DNA of 64,000 bases from Vibrio algarum (GTDB lineage: Bacteria > Pseudomonadota > Gammaproteobacteria > Enterobacterales > Vibrionaceae), in the NCBI RefSeq assembly GCF_028204155.1, contig NZ_JAQLOI010000001.1, positions 3,100,001-3,164,000 on the forward strand, in the 5' to 3' direction. Every line of letters begins with the position of its first letter. Positions within the stretch are counted from its first letter, which is position 1. Below the pieces are notes generated by a model that worked only from the letters and a program-made list of their open reading frames with translations, had not been told where the DNA came from and made no database searches. Below, piece after piece: positions 40,192 to 49,299 of this stretch. Position numbers and translations under genes: made by a program.

Positions 40192-40208
40192 TGCACAAAC
40201 ATGGTGCA
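40192..40208. promoter_or_regulatory. NtrC-binding site (enhancer) of glnK
   Basis: TGCACAAACATGGTGCA differs at one internal position from the E. coli glnA enhancer core TGCACCAACATGGTGC. It is centred about 98 bp upstream of the predicted glnK start, a usual NtrC enhancer distance. Confidence 0.75.
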
Positions 40209-40399
40209 CAGTGCTCACTAAATTAATGCAAAAAACCATTCAGCCCCAATATTGTGCAACCTTTTAAAAAAGCCAAAAAAAGACCCTAAAAAAATAGAGT
40301 CATTCGCTGTACTTCTGATAAAAAATCACTGAAATCTAAATAAAGAACCTGTATTTATCTAACAAACGTTCGTACTAAAAGATAACCTTTTTACTCGTG

Positions 40400-41613
40400 T
40401 TACCGCTTTAAATACGCTTTGTAAGCTGGCAGAACCATCAGACCAACCATAAAAATTATCACAGAGAGCATTCCAAACAGTGTCCGTTCGTTCCATCCAA
40501 GCTCAATGAATAGACCCAGTACCCATGGAGCAGCAGCGGTAGAAAAAATCATCAAAGAAGTCATCATTGAGCGAATAGCACCGATATGTTCTGTCCCATA
40601 AACTTCAGCCCACAATGCGTTTACCACTGGAGAAGATACACCAATTCCCACACCAAACAACGTCATAAAAGCAACGGCAGACCAACTTTGGTTAAATAAA
40701 GAAAGTACACAAAGTCCTAGGAATAAAGGGATAATCATAAAAGGAAGCATGTGCCTAGCGCTGTATTTATCCACTAAGCTACCGGCCACCATAGAACTTA
40801 ACCAGTGCATAATACCGTAAGCAATAAAACTATTTGCCAACAAGCTTGGTAACCACTCTTTTTGTGTTAACAAAAAATGTTGTTGGATGAACACGCCAGT
40901 AACGACAAAAGGTGCTGCCAACACCGCAGGCAAAATGGCCCAAAAACGCCAGTCAGACAATACATGCCTCCGACCTTTATTACTGACAACATTTCCTTGG
41001 ATATTGGTTTTTTTGTATTGCCTTTAAACTGGGTAGATTTAGCTAACAAAATGTAGGCTAGCGGTAAATAAACAAAAGCGACAACCGATGCAAACACCAA
41101 CCAACTTGAGCGCCATCCGATCCAACTTATTAGTAGTACCACAATAATAGGTAAGATCACTTCACCAAATGCAACCCCACTAGAAGCCAAACTAATTGCC
41201 TTCCCTCTCTGGTGAGAATAAGAGCGGATCATTGTGGTTTGAGCGGTATGAGGTAGCAAACCTTGCCCTGCTAGTCTCAGCATAAAAAATGCGAAGAACA
41301 GCATCAAAGGAGAAACAACGTAAGACATCACAACACACGCAACAACTAATAGGACCGCAACAACAGTCACAAACGGTCGAATATCCCACTTGTCAACGAG
41401 GCCACCAACAAACATGATAGTCATGCTGCTACAAAGCGTTGCTAAAGCGTAAATCATTCCGTAGTCGGTCGCCGACAAAACCAAGTCTTTCTGAATGTCA
41501 GCACCAAACCAACTTAAAAAGAAGGATTGCCCAACGTTTCCAATGAAGACGGTCAAAAAACCAAATGATAACAACGGCCATTGCAGTCGAATGAAATTGA
41601 GATAACTGTTCAT
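40400..41613 (-). pseudogene. Major facilitator superfamily transporter, interrupted by a frameshift
   Basis: Two overlapping frames together make a 12-TM MFS permease. The first (40867-41613) starts MNSYLNFIRLQWPLLSFGFL and holds TM1-6; after AGAACACAAAAAAACC-type sequence at a 7-base A/T run (41008-41014) the reading frame is lost. The second (40400-40960 and further upstream in frame) supplies TM7-12. One added base in the run gives 404 aa with a continuous central loop. Related to predicted sugar-phosphate/organic-anion or drug MFS porters; substrate unknown. Either decayed or an assembly error. Confidence 0.75.
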
Positions 41614-41656
41614 AATGCCCTTTTACAAAACAAAATGTAGCTTGAACGGAGGAAAT

Positions 41657-42031
41657 TTACTTGATGTTATACCGGATAAACTCGCACCAAGATTGAATGA
41701 GTTGTTCAAAATCTTCAAGGCCACAACCAGCATCACTTTCACAATCATAGAAATCGAATTCACTCTCTTGTAGCGAATCATCATCTTGATCTAATGAGTT
41801 TTCTTGAACGGTCACTTCGTCTCGTCGAATTACAATGCTGATCTCTTTGCCAAGCAAAGAATACTCTTGAGACTCTTCCGATTTTATCTTCTCAATTGCT
41901 TCAAGTAGGGAAGCAATGCGCACTTTATCCGTATATATTTCCTGCTCTAGCCAGCGAGCAATCACTTCATGCCCCATACTACACTTAATACGGTATTCAC
42001 CGGTTAAACCTTTTACAAATTGATATTCCAT
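41657..42031 (-). CDS. YacL family protein (UPF0231)
   Basis: 124-aa acidic protein starting MEYQFVKGLTGEYRIKCSMGHEVIARWL, which parallels E. coli YacL (MDYEFLRDITG... RMSMGHEVVGHW). The C-terminal half is rich in D/E and keeps the CGLEDFEQL motif near the end. Function unknown. ATG 42031 has AGGATCT upstream; the frame upstream to 42121 is not RBS-supported. Lies between the lysS terminator and the MFS gene. Confidence 0.85.
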   Translation of the reverse strand: MEYQFVKGLTGEYRIKCSMGHEVIARWLEQEIYTDKVRIASLLEAIEKIKSEESQEYSLLGKEISIVIRRDEVTVQENSLDQDDDSLQESEFDFYDCESDAGCGLEDFEQLIQSWCEFIRYNIK

Positions 42032-42104
42032 AGATCCTATACTCGATAAATCAGCTCTAATACCATTGTGCTGAAAAGTTACTATTTTTGACTGTAACTT
42101 CACT

Positions 42105-42138
42105 ACAAAAAATAAGACCACCGCATTGCGATGGTCTT
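42105..42138 (-). terminator. lysS terminator
   Basis: Minus strand AAGACCATCGC-aat-GCGGTGGTCTTATTTTTT: long stem with one bulge and a T tract, 26 bp after the lysS stop. Confidence 0.88.
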
Positions 42139-42163
42139 AAGTGCTATTCACATTAATCGGTAA

Positions 42164-43678
42164 TTAAGCTTGTGGGCGCATCGCTGGGAACAAGATGACA
42201 TCACGAATAGTGTGCGTGTTCGTAAACAGCATGGCTAAACGGTCGATACCAATACCTTGACCTGCTGTTGGTGGTAAACCGTGCTCTAGAGCGGTAATAT
42301 AATCAGCATCGTAATACATTGCTTCATCATCACCAGCATCTTTTGCCGCTAATTGTGCTTTAAAGCGACCATCTTGATCTTCCGCATCATTAAGCTCAGA
42401 GAAACCATTTGCTACTTCACGACCACCAATAAAGAACTCAAAACGGTCTGTGATAAAGGCATTATCATTATTACGACGAGCCAATGGAGAGATATCAGCA
42501 GGGTATTCTGTAATGAATGTAGGCTGGATCAATTGTGGTTCAGCCGTTTCACCAAAGATCTCTTCAAGTAATTGACCACAGGTCCAAAATGGTTCTACAT
42601 CAATATGTAAAGACTTCGCGATACCTACCATGAAGTCACGATCTTGTACGTGATCGTAGGTCATAGACTGTATGTCTTCTCGGTCAGGACAGTACTGCTT
42701 AATCGCATCTAACATACTCATACGAGGATATGTACCACCAAATTCTACCGTTTCTTCCCCGTAAGGCATTTGAGTAGAACCAAGTACTTCCATAGAAACC
42801 GTTTGTAGCATCTCTTCGGTCAGATCCATCAAATCTTTATAATCTGCGTACGCCATATAGAATTCCATCATCGTAAACTCTGGGTTATGACGAGGAGAAA
42901 GACCTTCGTTACGGAAACTACGGTTAACTTCAAATACGCGGTCAAAACCACCGACCACTAGTCGCTTCAAATAAAGCTCTGGAGCAATACGTAGATACAT
43001 ATCAATATCTAAAGCATTGTGATGTGTAATAAATGGACGCGCAACTGCACCACCAGGTATAGCGTGCATCATTGGTGTTTCGACTTCCATGAATTGCTTA
43101 GAAGTCATAAAGTTACGTATAGCAGTAACAAGCTTAGAGCGAATAATGAAAGCAGTACGCGAATCTTCATTCACGATAAGGTCAACGTAACGCTGACGAT
43201 AACGCATTTCTTGATCGGTTAGACCGTGGAATTTTTCGGGCAGTGGACGTAGTGCTTTAGTTAGCAATACGTACTCTTCCATATTCACGTAAAGATCGCC
43301 TTTACCTGATTTATGTAGAGCGCCTTTTACACCGACGATATCACCGATATCAAGGCCCTGATATTTCTCTTTTAGTTCATTTTGAACCGGTTTAGCTGCA
43401 TAAGCTTGAATACGACCAGAAGTTTCTTGAATCACTAAGAATGGACCACGCTTAGCCATAATACGACCAGCAATAGCAACGATATGATTCAGTTCTTCTA
43501 GCTCTTCTTTCGTCTTTTCACCGAATTGCGCTTGAAGATCGCCCGCTAAACTATCGCGACGAAAATCATTAGGGTGACCATTTGCTTTGCAGCTAGTGCG
43601 GATATTATCCAATTTAGCACGACGCTCAGCAATCAGCTTATTCTCTTCAGCGTTTGGCTGTTGTACCTGTTCAGTCAT
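42164..43678 (-). CDS. lysS: Lysyl-tRNA synthetase LysS (class II)
   Basis: 504 aa. N-terminal OB-fold anticodon-binding domain (about 65-170) and a class II catalytic core with motif 1 near FMTSKQFMEVETPMM, motif 2 FEVNRSFRNEGLSPRHNPEFTMMEFY (split by normal spacing) and motif 3 GIGIDRLAMLF at the C-terminus. Located 24 bp downstream of prfB, the same prfB-lysS pair as in E. coli. Confidence 0.97.
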   Translation of the reverse strand: MTEQVQQPNAEENKLIAERRAKLDNIRTSCKANGHPNDFRRDSLAGDLQAQFGEKTKEELEELNHIVAIAGRIMAKRGPFLVIQETSGRIQAYAAKPVQNELKEKYQGLDIGDIVGVKGALHKSGKGDLYVNMEEYVLLTKALRPLPEKFHGLTDQEMRYRQRYVDLIVNEDSRTAFIIRSKLVTAIRNFMTSKQFMEVETPMMHAIPGGAVARPFITHHNALDIDMYLRIAPELYLKRLVVGGFDRVFEVNRSFRNEGLSPRHNPEFTMMEFYMAYADYKDLMDLTEEMLQTVSMEVLGSTQMPYGEETVEFGGTYPRMSMLDAIKQYCPDREDIQSMTYDHVQDRDFMVGIAKSLHIDVEPFWTCGQLLEEIFGETAEPQLIQPTFITEYPADISPLARRNNDNAFITDRFEFFIGGREVANGFSELNDAEDQDGRFKAQLAAKDAGDDEAMYYDADYITALEHGLPPTAGQGIGIDRLAMLFTNTHTIRDVILFPAMRPQA

Positions 43679-43702
43679 TTTAATTTGCCCTTTATAGTGC
43701 GC

Positions 43703-44801
43703 TTACAAGCCTGATTTCAGGCTGGCTTCGATAAATTTGTCTAAATCACCGTCAAGAACCGCTTGTGTGTTGCGGTTTTCGATGCCGGTGCGTAAATCTT
43801 TAATACGAGAGTCATCTAGTACGTAGGAACGAATCTGACTACCCCAACCGATATCAGATTTTAAATCTTCACTCGCTTGTTTTTCTGCATTTTGTTTTTG
43901 TAGTTCAAGCTCAAACAGTTTTGCTTTTAACTGTTTCATAGCCTGATCTTTATTTTTATGCTGAGAACGGTCATTTTGACACTGAACCACAGTATTGGTT
44001 GGCAAGTGAGTAATACGCACCGCTGATTCTGTTGTATTGACGTGCTGACCACCCGCACCTGACGCACGATAAACATCTATACGTAATTCAGCTGGGTTAA
44101 TGTCGATAGCGATATTGTCATCAATCTCTGGGTAAATAAACGCAGATGCAAAAGAAGTATGACGGCGACCACCAGAATCAAATGGTGATTTACGAACTAA
44201 ACGATGCACACCTGTTTCCGTACGTAGCCAACCATAGGTATATTCGCCAGAAATCCTAACCGTGGCAGATTTCAGGCCTGCAACTTCACCCTCAGATACT
44301 TCTATCACTTCCGTTTTAAAGCCTTTAGATTCAGCCCAACGAAGGTACATTCGTAGTAGCATCGCAGTCCAATCTTGCGCTTCTGTACCACCGGAGCCAG
44401 ATTGAAGATCGATATAGCAATCTGAACTGTCATGATCACCAGAAAACATGCGGCGAAACTCAAGCTTTTCTAACTTAACTTCTAACTCGGCAAGTTCTGG
44501 TTCTATTTCATCAAAGGTTTCTTGATCTTCGGCTTCAACAGCTAGCTCTAGTAAACCTTCTACATCGTCAACACCTTGATCAAGAATATCAATAGTCTCA
44601 ACAACGGCTTCTAAAGAAGAACGTTCTTTGCCTAAGGCTTGTGCTCGCTCGGGTTCGTTCCATACATCCGGCTGTTCTAGTTCTGCATTTACTTCTTCTA
44701 GACGCTCTTTCTTGGCGTCATAGTCAAAGGTACCCCCTCAGGATATTCGTGCGCTGAGTCACGTCCTGTAAGCGGTTTTTAATTGGATTGATTTCAAACA
44801 T
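43703..44801 (-). CDS. prfB: Peptide chain release factor 2, programmed +1 frameshift
   Basis: Frame 1 starts at ATG 44801 (MFEINPIKNRLQDVTQRTNI...) and hits TGA at codon 26; translation continues after a +1 shift to give 365 aa, the same length as E. coli RF2. The catalytic GGQ (SGAGGQHVN), and the SPF tripeptide-anticodon region (RKSPFDSGGRRHTS) are present. RF2 recognises UGA and UAA. Scarce RF2 slows termination at its own UGA and raises shifting, giving autoregulation. Operon recJ-prfB-lysS continues downstream. Confidence 0.97.
44721..44738 (-). promoter_or_regulatory. prfB programmed +1 frameshift site
   Basis: Minus strand AGGGGG-TAC-CTT-TGA-C: internal Shine-Dalgarno AGGGGG (44738-44733), slippery CTT (44729-44727), UGA (44726-44724) followed by C. 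It matches the conserved RF2 frameshift signal in E. coli at every functional position. Confidence 0.95.
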
Positions 44802-44950
44802 GTTTACTCAACATTTATGCGTAGAATTTAACCGAAGAATTCTACTCAAAAATGTGATGAAGATACAGAAAAAGTTGTAATACTATTCTTTCAATTAAAT
44901 AATTATTTCGCTCGATATCTGTTCGATAGAACAAATAATACGTTACTCAT

Positions 44951-46687
44951 TTAACAATCAATATTTTCGACCATCAATTGCAATGACTGATTTCCTCTAA
45001 ATTCATTAATATCGAGTTTAAAAGCGAGTTTTACTCTCTTTGCTGTCGCATCTGGCCAACGCCGAAGATCGACATTAAACGCGATTGCATCAATCATTAT
45101 ATTGGTAGGGAGCCCCTTAAAGAGAGGCTCTACCATCATTTTAAGGTGTTTTTCTCCCACCAATTTCTGATGCAATAGCTTAAACTCACCATCAAAAATA
45201 GGTTCTGGGAAGTTTTGTCCCCACGGCCCACCTTCTCTTAACTGGTTGGCTGTATGCATAGAAAACTCTTCAGGCTTCAATTCGCCATCCGATAAAATGA
45301 CGCCCTGTAACGCAGACTCATCTAGCTCATCACGAACAAGCTGATCGAACAGTGAAGCAAAGGTTTGAAAGTTCTTTTCTTTTATCGTTAATCCCGCCGC
45401 CATTGCATGACCACCGAATTTGACAATCAAACCTGGGTTTTGTGTATCTAACCGATCTAACGCGTCACGCATATGTAAGCCAAGAATAGAGCGGCACGAC
45501 CCTTTAATATAACCATCCCCACCGTCAGCAAAGGCGATTACTGGACGATGAAATTGATCTTTTATTCGAGAAGCCACAATACCTATGACACCTTGATGCC
45601 AATCTCGCTGAAAAAGTGCAACTCCGTATGGGAGCTCTGAATTTTTACCAAATTGCAGCTGCTCACAAAAGGCCATCGCCTCTTGTTTCATCCCTTGTTC
45701 AATTTCGCGTCGAGTTTGGTTTAACCCATCTAACTCGCTTGCCATTCTTCTTGCGGCATGTATGTTTGTGCTCATTAACAGTTCAACACCAAATGACATG
45801 TCGTCTAAACGCCCTGCAGCATTAATTCTTGGCCCTAAAGCAAAACCAAAATCGGCAGCAACCAAGCGACGTGCATCTCGTTTCGATACTTCGATTAATG
45901 CCTGAATACCCGGACGACCTTTTCCTGCTCGAATTCTCTGTACACCTTGATGAACTAAGATACGATTATTTTCATCAAGAGAAACGACATCAGCAACCGT
46001 ACCTAACGCAACCAAATCTAGTAACTCAGCAAGGTTTGGTACTTGTATACCTTTCAATTCAAACCAATTTCGTTCTCTCATATAAGCGCGAAGTGCGAGC
46101 ATAAGATAAAAAGCGACACCAACACCCGCTAAAGACTTTGATGGAAATTGACAGGATTCCAAGTTTGGATTAACCATCGCATCAACATCAGGAAGCACGT
46201 TTCCAGGTAAGTGATGGTCGGTCACGATAACCTGAATATTATTCTGTTTAGCGTATTTAACCCCTTCAATTGAAGATACCCCATTATCCACCGTCATAAT
46301 TACATCGGCTTTATACTCTATCGCTTGATCAACCACATCAGGGCTGAGCCCATAACCATCTTCAAAACGATTGGGGACAAGATAATCAACGTTGTGACAA
46401 CCAAGAGAACGTAATGCCAGCACTGACAAGGCAGAACTAGTCGCACCGTCCGCATCAAAGTCGCCAACGATAATAATCCGCTTACCTTGTTCAACCGCTG
46501 AAAAAAGTAACTCTACCGCTTTTTCTATACCACCAAGTGATTGGTAAGAATGTAAACCTTTAGCAGCCTTCTCAAGCTGACCAACATGCTCTATCCCCCT
46601 AGCAATATAAATACGTCTGAGTAATTCAGGGATAGATTCAGGAAGAGTTGAAATATCGACTTCTGGACGGCGTTTAATTTCTATCAT
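44951..46687 (-). CDS. recJ: Single-stranded-DNA-specific 5'-3' exonuclease RecJ
   Basis: 578 aa (E. coli 577). DHH-family exonuclease for RecF recombination and mismatch repair. Motif II DADGATSSAL (about 79) and motif III VTDHHLPG (about 155) with DHHA1 and OB-fold domains C-terminal (GGHAMAAGLTI near 400). It follows dsbC and precedes prfB, an order conserved with E. coli. Confidence 0.96.
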   Translation of the reverse strand: MIEIKRRPEVDISTLPESIPELLRRIYIARGIEHVGQLEKAAKGLHSYQSLGGIEKAVELLFSAVEQGKRIIIVGDFDADGATSSALSVLALRSLGCHNVDYLVPNRFEDGYGLSPDVVDQAIEYKADVIMTVDNGVSSIEGVKYAKQNNIQVIVTDHHLPGNVLPDVDAMVNPNLESCQFPSKSLAGVGVAFYLMLALRAYMRERNWFELKGIQVPNLAELLDLVALGTVADVVSLDENNRILVHQGVQRIRAGKGRPGIQALIEVSKRDARRLVAADFGFALGPRINAAGRLDDMSFGVELLMSTNIHAARRMASELDGLNQTRREIEQGMKQEAMAFCEQLQFGKNSELPYGVALFQRDWHQGVIGIVASRIKDQFHRPVIAFADGGDGYIKGSCRSILGLHMRDALDRLDTQNPGLIVKFGGHAMAAGLTIKEKNFQTFASLFDQLVRDELDESALQGVILSDGELKPEEFSMHTANQLREGGPWGQNFPEPIFDGEFKLLHQKLVGEKHLKMMVEPLFKGLPTNIMIDAIAFNVDLRRWPDATAKRVKLAFKLDINEFRGNQSLQLMVENIDC

Positions 46688-46756
46688 AGCGGACTAAAGT
46701 GCTCATTGAGGGGATAAGTATGTAGCGAAAATGCGTCTTGTATTTTCAGTATAACG

Positions 46757-46790
46757 AAAGCCTGACCATTAAATTTCATGTCAGGCTTTT
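46757..46790. terminator. Hairpin between dsbC and recJ
   Basis: AAAGCCTGAC ... GTCAGGCTTTT, 10-bp stem around a 14-nt loop. On the dsbC-recJ strand the run of T after the stem is short, so it may attenuate rather than end transcription. Confidence 0.5.
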
Positions 46791-46802
46791 ACTTAATCGT
46801 TT

Positions 46803-47639
46803 TTATTGCGTCATCTCTTGTTGTATACGCTTAAACAGCCCAGCTGGTGGCATATATCCTGCCAACAACTTACCATTTGGCAAGAATACCGCAGGTGTAC
46901 CGCTAATACCTAGATCGCGACCTAATGCGTATTGCTCCATGATTTTTTGCCCACACTGCTCTAAATTATCAACGTCTTCGTTGAATGAATGATTCAACTT
47001 AGCTTGCGTCATTGATTTTTCAGGATCCACGGAGCACCAGATACGAGCCATCTCTTGAGCTACTTCACCTGTTGGCCCTTGGCGGGGATAAGCAAGATAA
47101 CGAACCGTAATACCTAGGTCATTGTAGCCTTGCATTTGGCTATGTAAGCGAACGCAATAAGTACACGTTGTATCTGTAAATACAGTAATCACGTATTTTT
47201 CATTTTCCGCTGGGTAGACAATCATATCACTTGCATATTGTTCTATTTTTTCGGCGTTTTTAGGGGCTTGCCTTTCCGCAAGTACATCGACATATTGGCC
47301 ATTATCATCAAGCGCATACAAGGTGCCCGCTATAAATTGATCACCTTGAGCATTAGAGAAAACCATCCCACCTGTTGTATCAACTTCATACAAACCATCA
47401 ATGGTTGCTGGTGCAATCGAAACAACATTTACGCCCATAGATTCGAAACGAGCTCTTAGTGTTGCCTCATCAAACTCACCAGTACTAGATTCTATGTCCA
47501 GAACTTCTACAGCATCTTGCTTAACCGCTGCAACTTCAGCTTGATTTACTTTTGTTTCTGGGGAGTTTGTATCCGCTGCATCGCATGCAGTAACGAAAAA
47601 TGGAGTAGCCAAAATCAATAGATTGCGTAATACGCTCAT
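46803..47639 (-). CDS. dsbC: Thiol:disulfide interchange protein DsbC, with a lipobox
   Basis: 278-aa periplasmic disulfide isomerase: N-terminal dimerisation domain (about 50-125) and thioredoxin fold with the CTYC active site (about 159-162; FTDTTCTYCVRLH). DsbD keeps DsbC reduced. Unusually, the signal ends FFVTAC-DAAD, a lipobox (V-T-A-C at residue 19) with Asp at +2, which predicts an inner-membrane-retained lipoprotein instead of a soluble one. ATG 47639 has AAGGTG upstream; the upstream GTG is less likely. xerD-dsbC-recJ order matches E. coli. Confidence 0.93.
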   Translation of the reverse strand: MSVLRNLLILATPFFVTACDAADTNSPETKVNQAEVAAVKQDAVEVLDIESSTGEFDEATLRARFESMGVNVVSIAPATIDGLYEVDTTGGMVFSNAQGDQFIAGTLYALDDNGQYVDVLAERQAPKNAEKIEQYASDMIVYPAENEKYVITVFTDTTCTYCVRLHSQMQGYNDLGITVRYLAYPRQGPTGEVAQEMARIWCSVDPEKSMTQAKLNHSFNEDVDNLEQCGQKIMEQYALGRDLGISGTPAVFLPNGKLLAGYMPPAGLFKRIQQEMTQ

Positions 47640-47670
47640 TAATAACACCTTATATTTACTGCTTATAAAT

Positions 47671-48564
47671 TTATGCTCTAGGGTGATGCTGCGAATGAAT
47701 CTGTTTTAACCTTTCAGTCGCAACATGAGTATAAATTTGCGTTGTTGATAAGTCACTATGCCCTAACAACATTTGTACCACTCGAAGATCCGCCCCATTA
47801 TTGAGTAAATGTGTCGCGAATGCATGCCTTAGTACGTGAGGTGATAACAAGTCTGTATCTATTCCTGCTATCACTGAATAATGTTTGATGCGATGCCAAA
47901 ATGTTTGCCTCGTCATCTGCCTAGCTCTTTTACTTGGAAAAACCACATCAGAACTCTTCTCACCCAATAGTGTAGACCGTCCGTCCTGTAAAAAGGTTTC
48001 AATCCAATCTATCGCATCTTCTCCCATTGGCACCAAACGTTCTTTATTACCTTTACCAATAACTCGAACAACCCCTTGACGAAGGCTCATATTCTCCATC
48101 GTTAGACTCACTAGCTCTGTAACACGTAACCCCGTCGCATATAGGAGTTCCAACATCGCTTTGTCTCTTAGTTCTAAAGGATCATTGGGGTCTGGCGCAT
48201 CTAACAAAAATTCAACCTGTTGCTCAGATAGATCTTTAGGCAATCGTTTTGGTAGCTTAGGAGTAATAAGTAATGCACTCGGATCATCACTACGTATTTT
48301 TTCCCGATGAGAATATTGAAACAATCGACGAATCGCAGATAGCATTCTTGCCTTCGAAGTCTGTTTGTAGTTTTTATCTGTCAACCATGCTTGATAATCT
48401 TGTAAATCATTAACAGTAATACTGATAAAAGATAATTGTTTATCTTCCATCCACTTAATCAGCTTAAAAAGATCATTTCGGTAGGACGCTAAGGTATTTT
48501 CGGAAAGCCCTTTTTCCATCCATAAAGCATCAAGAAACTGTTCTACAAAAGCTCGATCATTCAT
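47671..48564 (-). CDS. xerD: Site-specific tyrosine recombinase XerD
   Basis: 297 aa. Acts with XerC at dif to resolve chromosome dimers under FtsK control. N-terminal SAM-like DNA-binding domain (about 1-105) and the catalytic domain with ATGLRVTELVSL (first Arg), HVLRHAFATHLL (HxxR), LGHSDLSTTQIYTH (His and the nucleophile Tyr). Divergent from fldB; start of the xerD-dsbC-recJ-prfB-lysS run. Confidence 0.97.
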   Translation of the reverse strand: MNDRAFVEQFLDALWMEKGLSENTLASYRNDLFKLIKWMEDKQLSFISITVNDLQDYQAWLTDKNYKQTSKARMLSAIRRLFQYSHREKIRSDDPSALLITPKLPKRLPKDLSEQQVEFLLDAPDPNDPLELRDKAMLELLYATGLRVTELVSLTMENMSLRQGVVRVIGKGNKERLVPMGEDAIDWIETFLQDGRSTLLGEKSSDVVFPSKRARQMTRQTFWHRIKHYSVIAGIDTDLLSPHVLRHAFATHLLNNGADLRVVQMLLGHSDLSTTQIYTHVATERLKQIHSQHHPRA

Positions 48565-48715
48565 CTTTCACTATCACTTAAACACTGAGTTTCAGATTAA
48601 TTCAGCAAAAGCTAAATTAACAGGTGTTTTGTCCAAAAAGAAACTTAAGACTGCAATCATACCTTTTTTACAGGTAAAATCCTCAGCAAAGACAACATAT
48701 GCGAATCAATCTAAC

Positions 48716-49234
48716 ATGAAAATTGGACTCTTCTACGGATCAACGACGTGCTATACAGAAATGGCAGCAGAAAAAATACGCGCCATAATTGGAGAAGAAC
48801 TCGTTGATATTCACAATGTCAAAGAGACATCACTTAGTATAATGAACGATTACGACATGTTAATTTTAGGCATATCAACATGGGATTTTGGTGAAATTCA
48901 AGAAGACTGGAGCGCCATTTGGCAGAATATCGCTGGCGTTTCATTAGAGAATAAACCGGTTGCTTTGTTTGGCTTAGGAGATCAAGAAGGTTATGGCGAG
49001 TGGTTTTTAGATGCCATGGGCTTACTTCATGAAGAATTAAAACCATCGGGTGCTCAGTTTCTGGGTTATTGGCCTGTTGCTGGTTACGAGTTTGAAGCGT
49101 CAAAAGCACTAACAGAAGATGGTAACCGATTTGTTGGGTTAGCATTAGATGAAGATTCTCAGTATGAACTGAGCGACGAACGTATTGCTAATTGGTGTGA
49201 ACAGATCCTCACTGAATTCCACGAAACGCTTTGA
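48716..49234 (+). CDS. fldB: Flavodoxin FldB
   Basis: 172-aa FMN electron carrier starting MKIGLFYGSTTCYTEMAAEK, with the phosphate loop GSTTCYT (9-15), and FMN-stacking segments STWDFGEIQEDW and GLGDQEGYGEWF. Divergent from xerD as in E. coli, where fldB is SoxRS-induced. The frame extends upstream to 48629 but ATG 48716 fits the family N-terminus. Confidence 0.94.
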   Translation: MKIGLFYGSTTCYTEMAAEKIRAIIGEELVDIHNVKETSLSIMNDYDMLILGISTWDFGEIQEDWSAIWQNIAGVSLENKPVALFGLGDQEGYGEWFLDAMGLLHEELKPSGAQFLGYWPVAGYEFEASKALTEDGNRFVGLALDEDSQYELSDERIANWCEQILTEFHETL

Positions 49235-49240
49235 TAACAA

Positions 49241-49271
49241 AAATGCCCCATTGAAAACCATTGGGGCATTG
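49241..49271. terminator. Bidirectional terminator between fldB and brnQ
   Basis: AATGCCCCA-(ttgaaaacca)-TGGGGCATT, 9-bp perfect stem between convergent genes with A/T-rich flanks. Confidence 0.75.
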
Positions 49272-49299
49272 AATCAAGAGAAGACTTTTCTGGCGGAAG

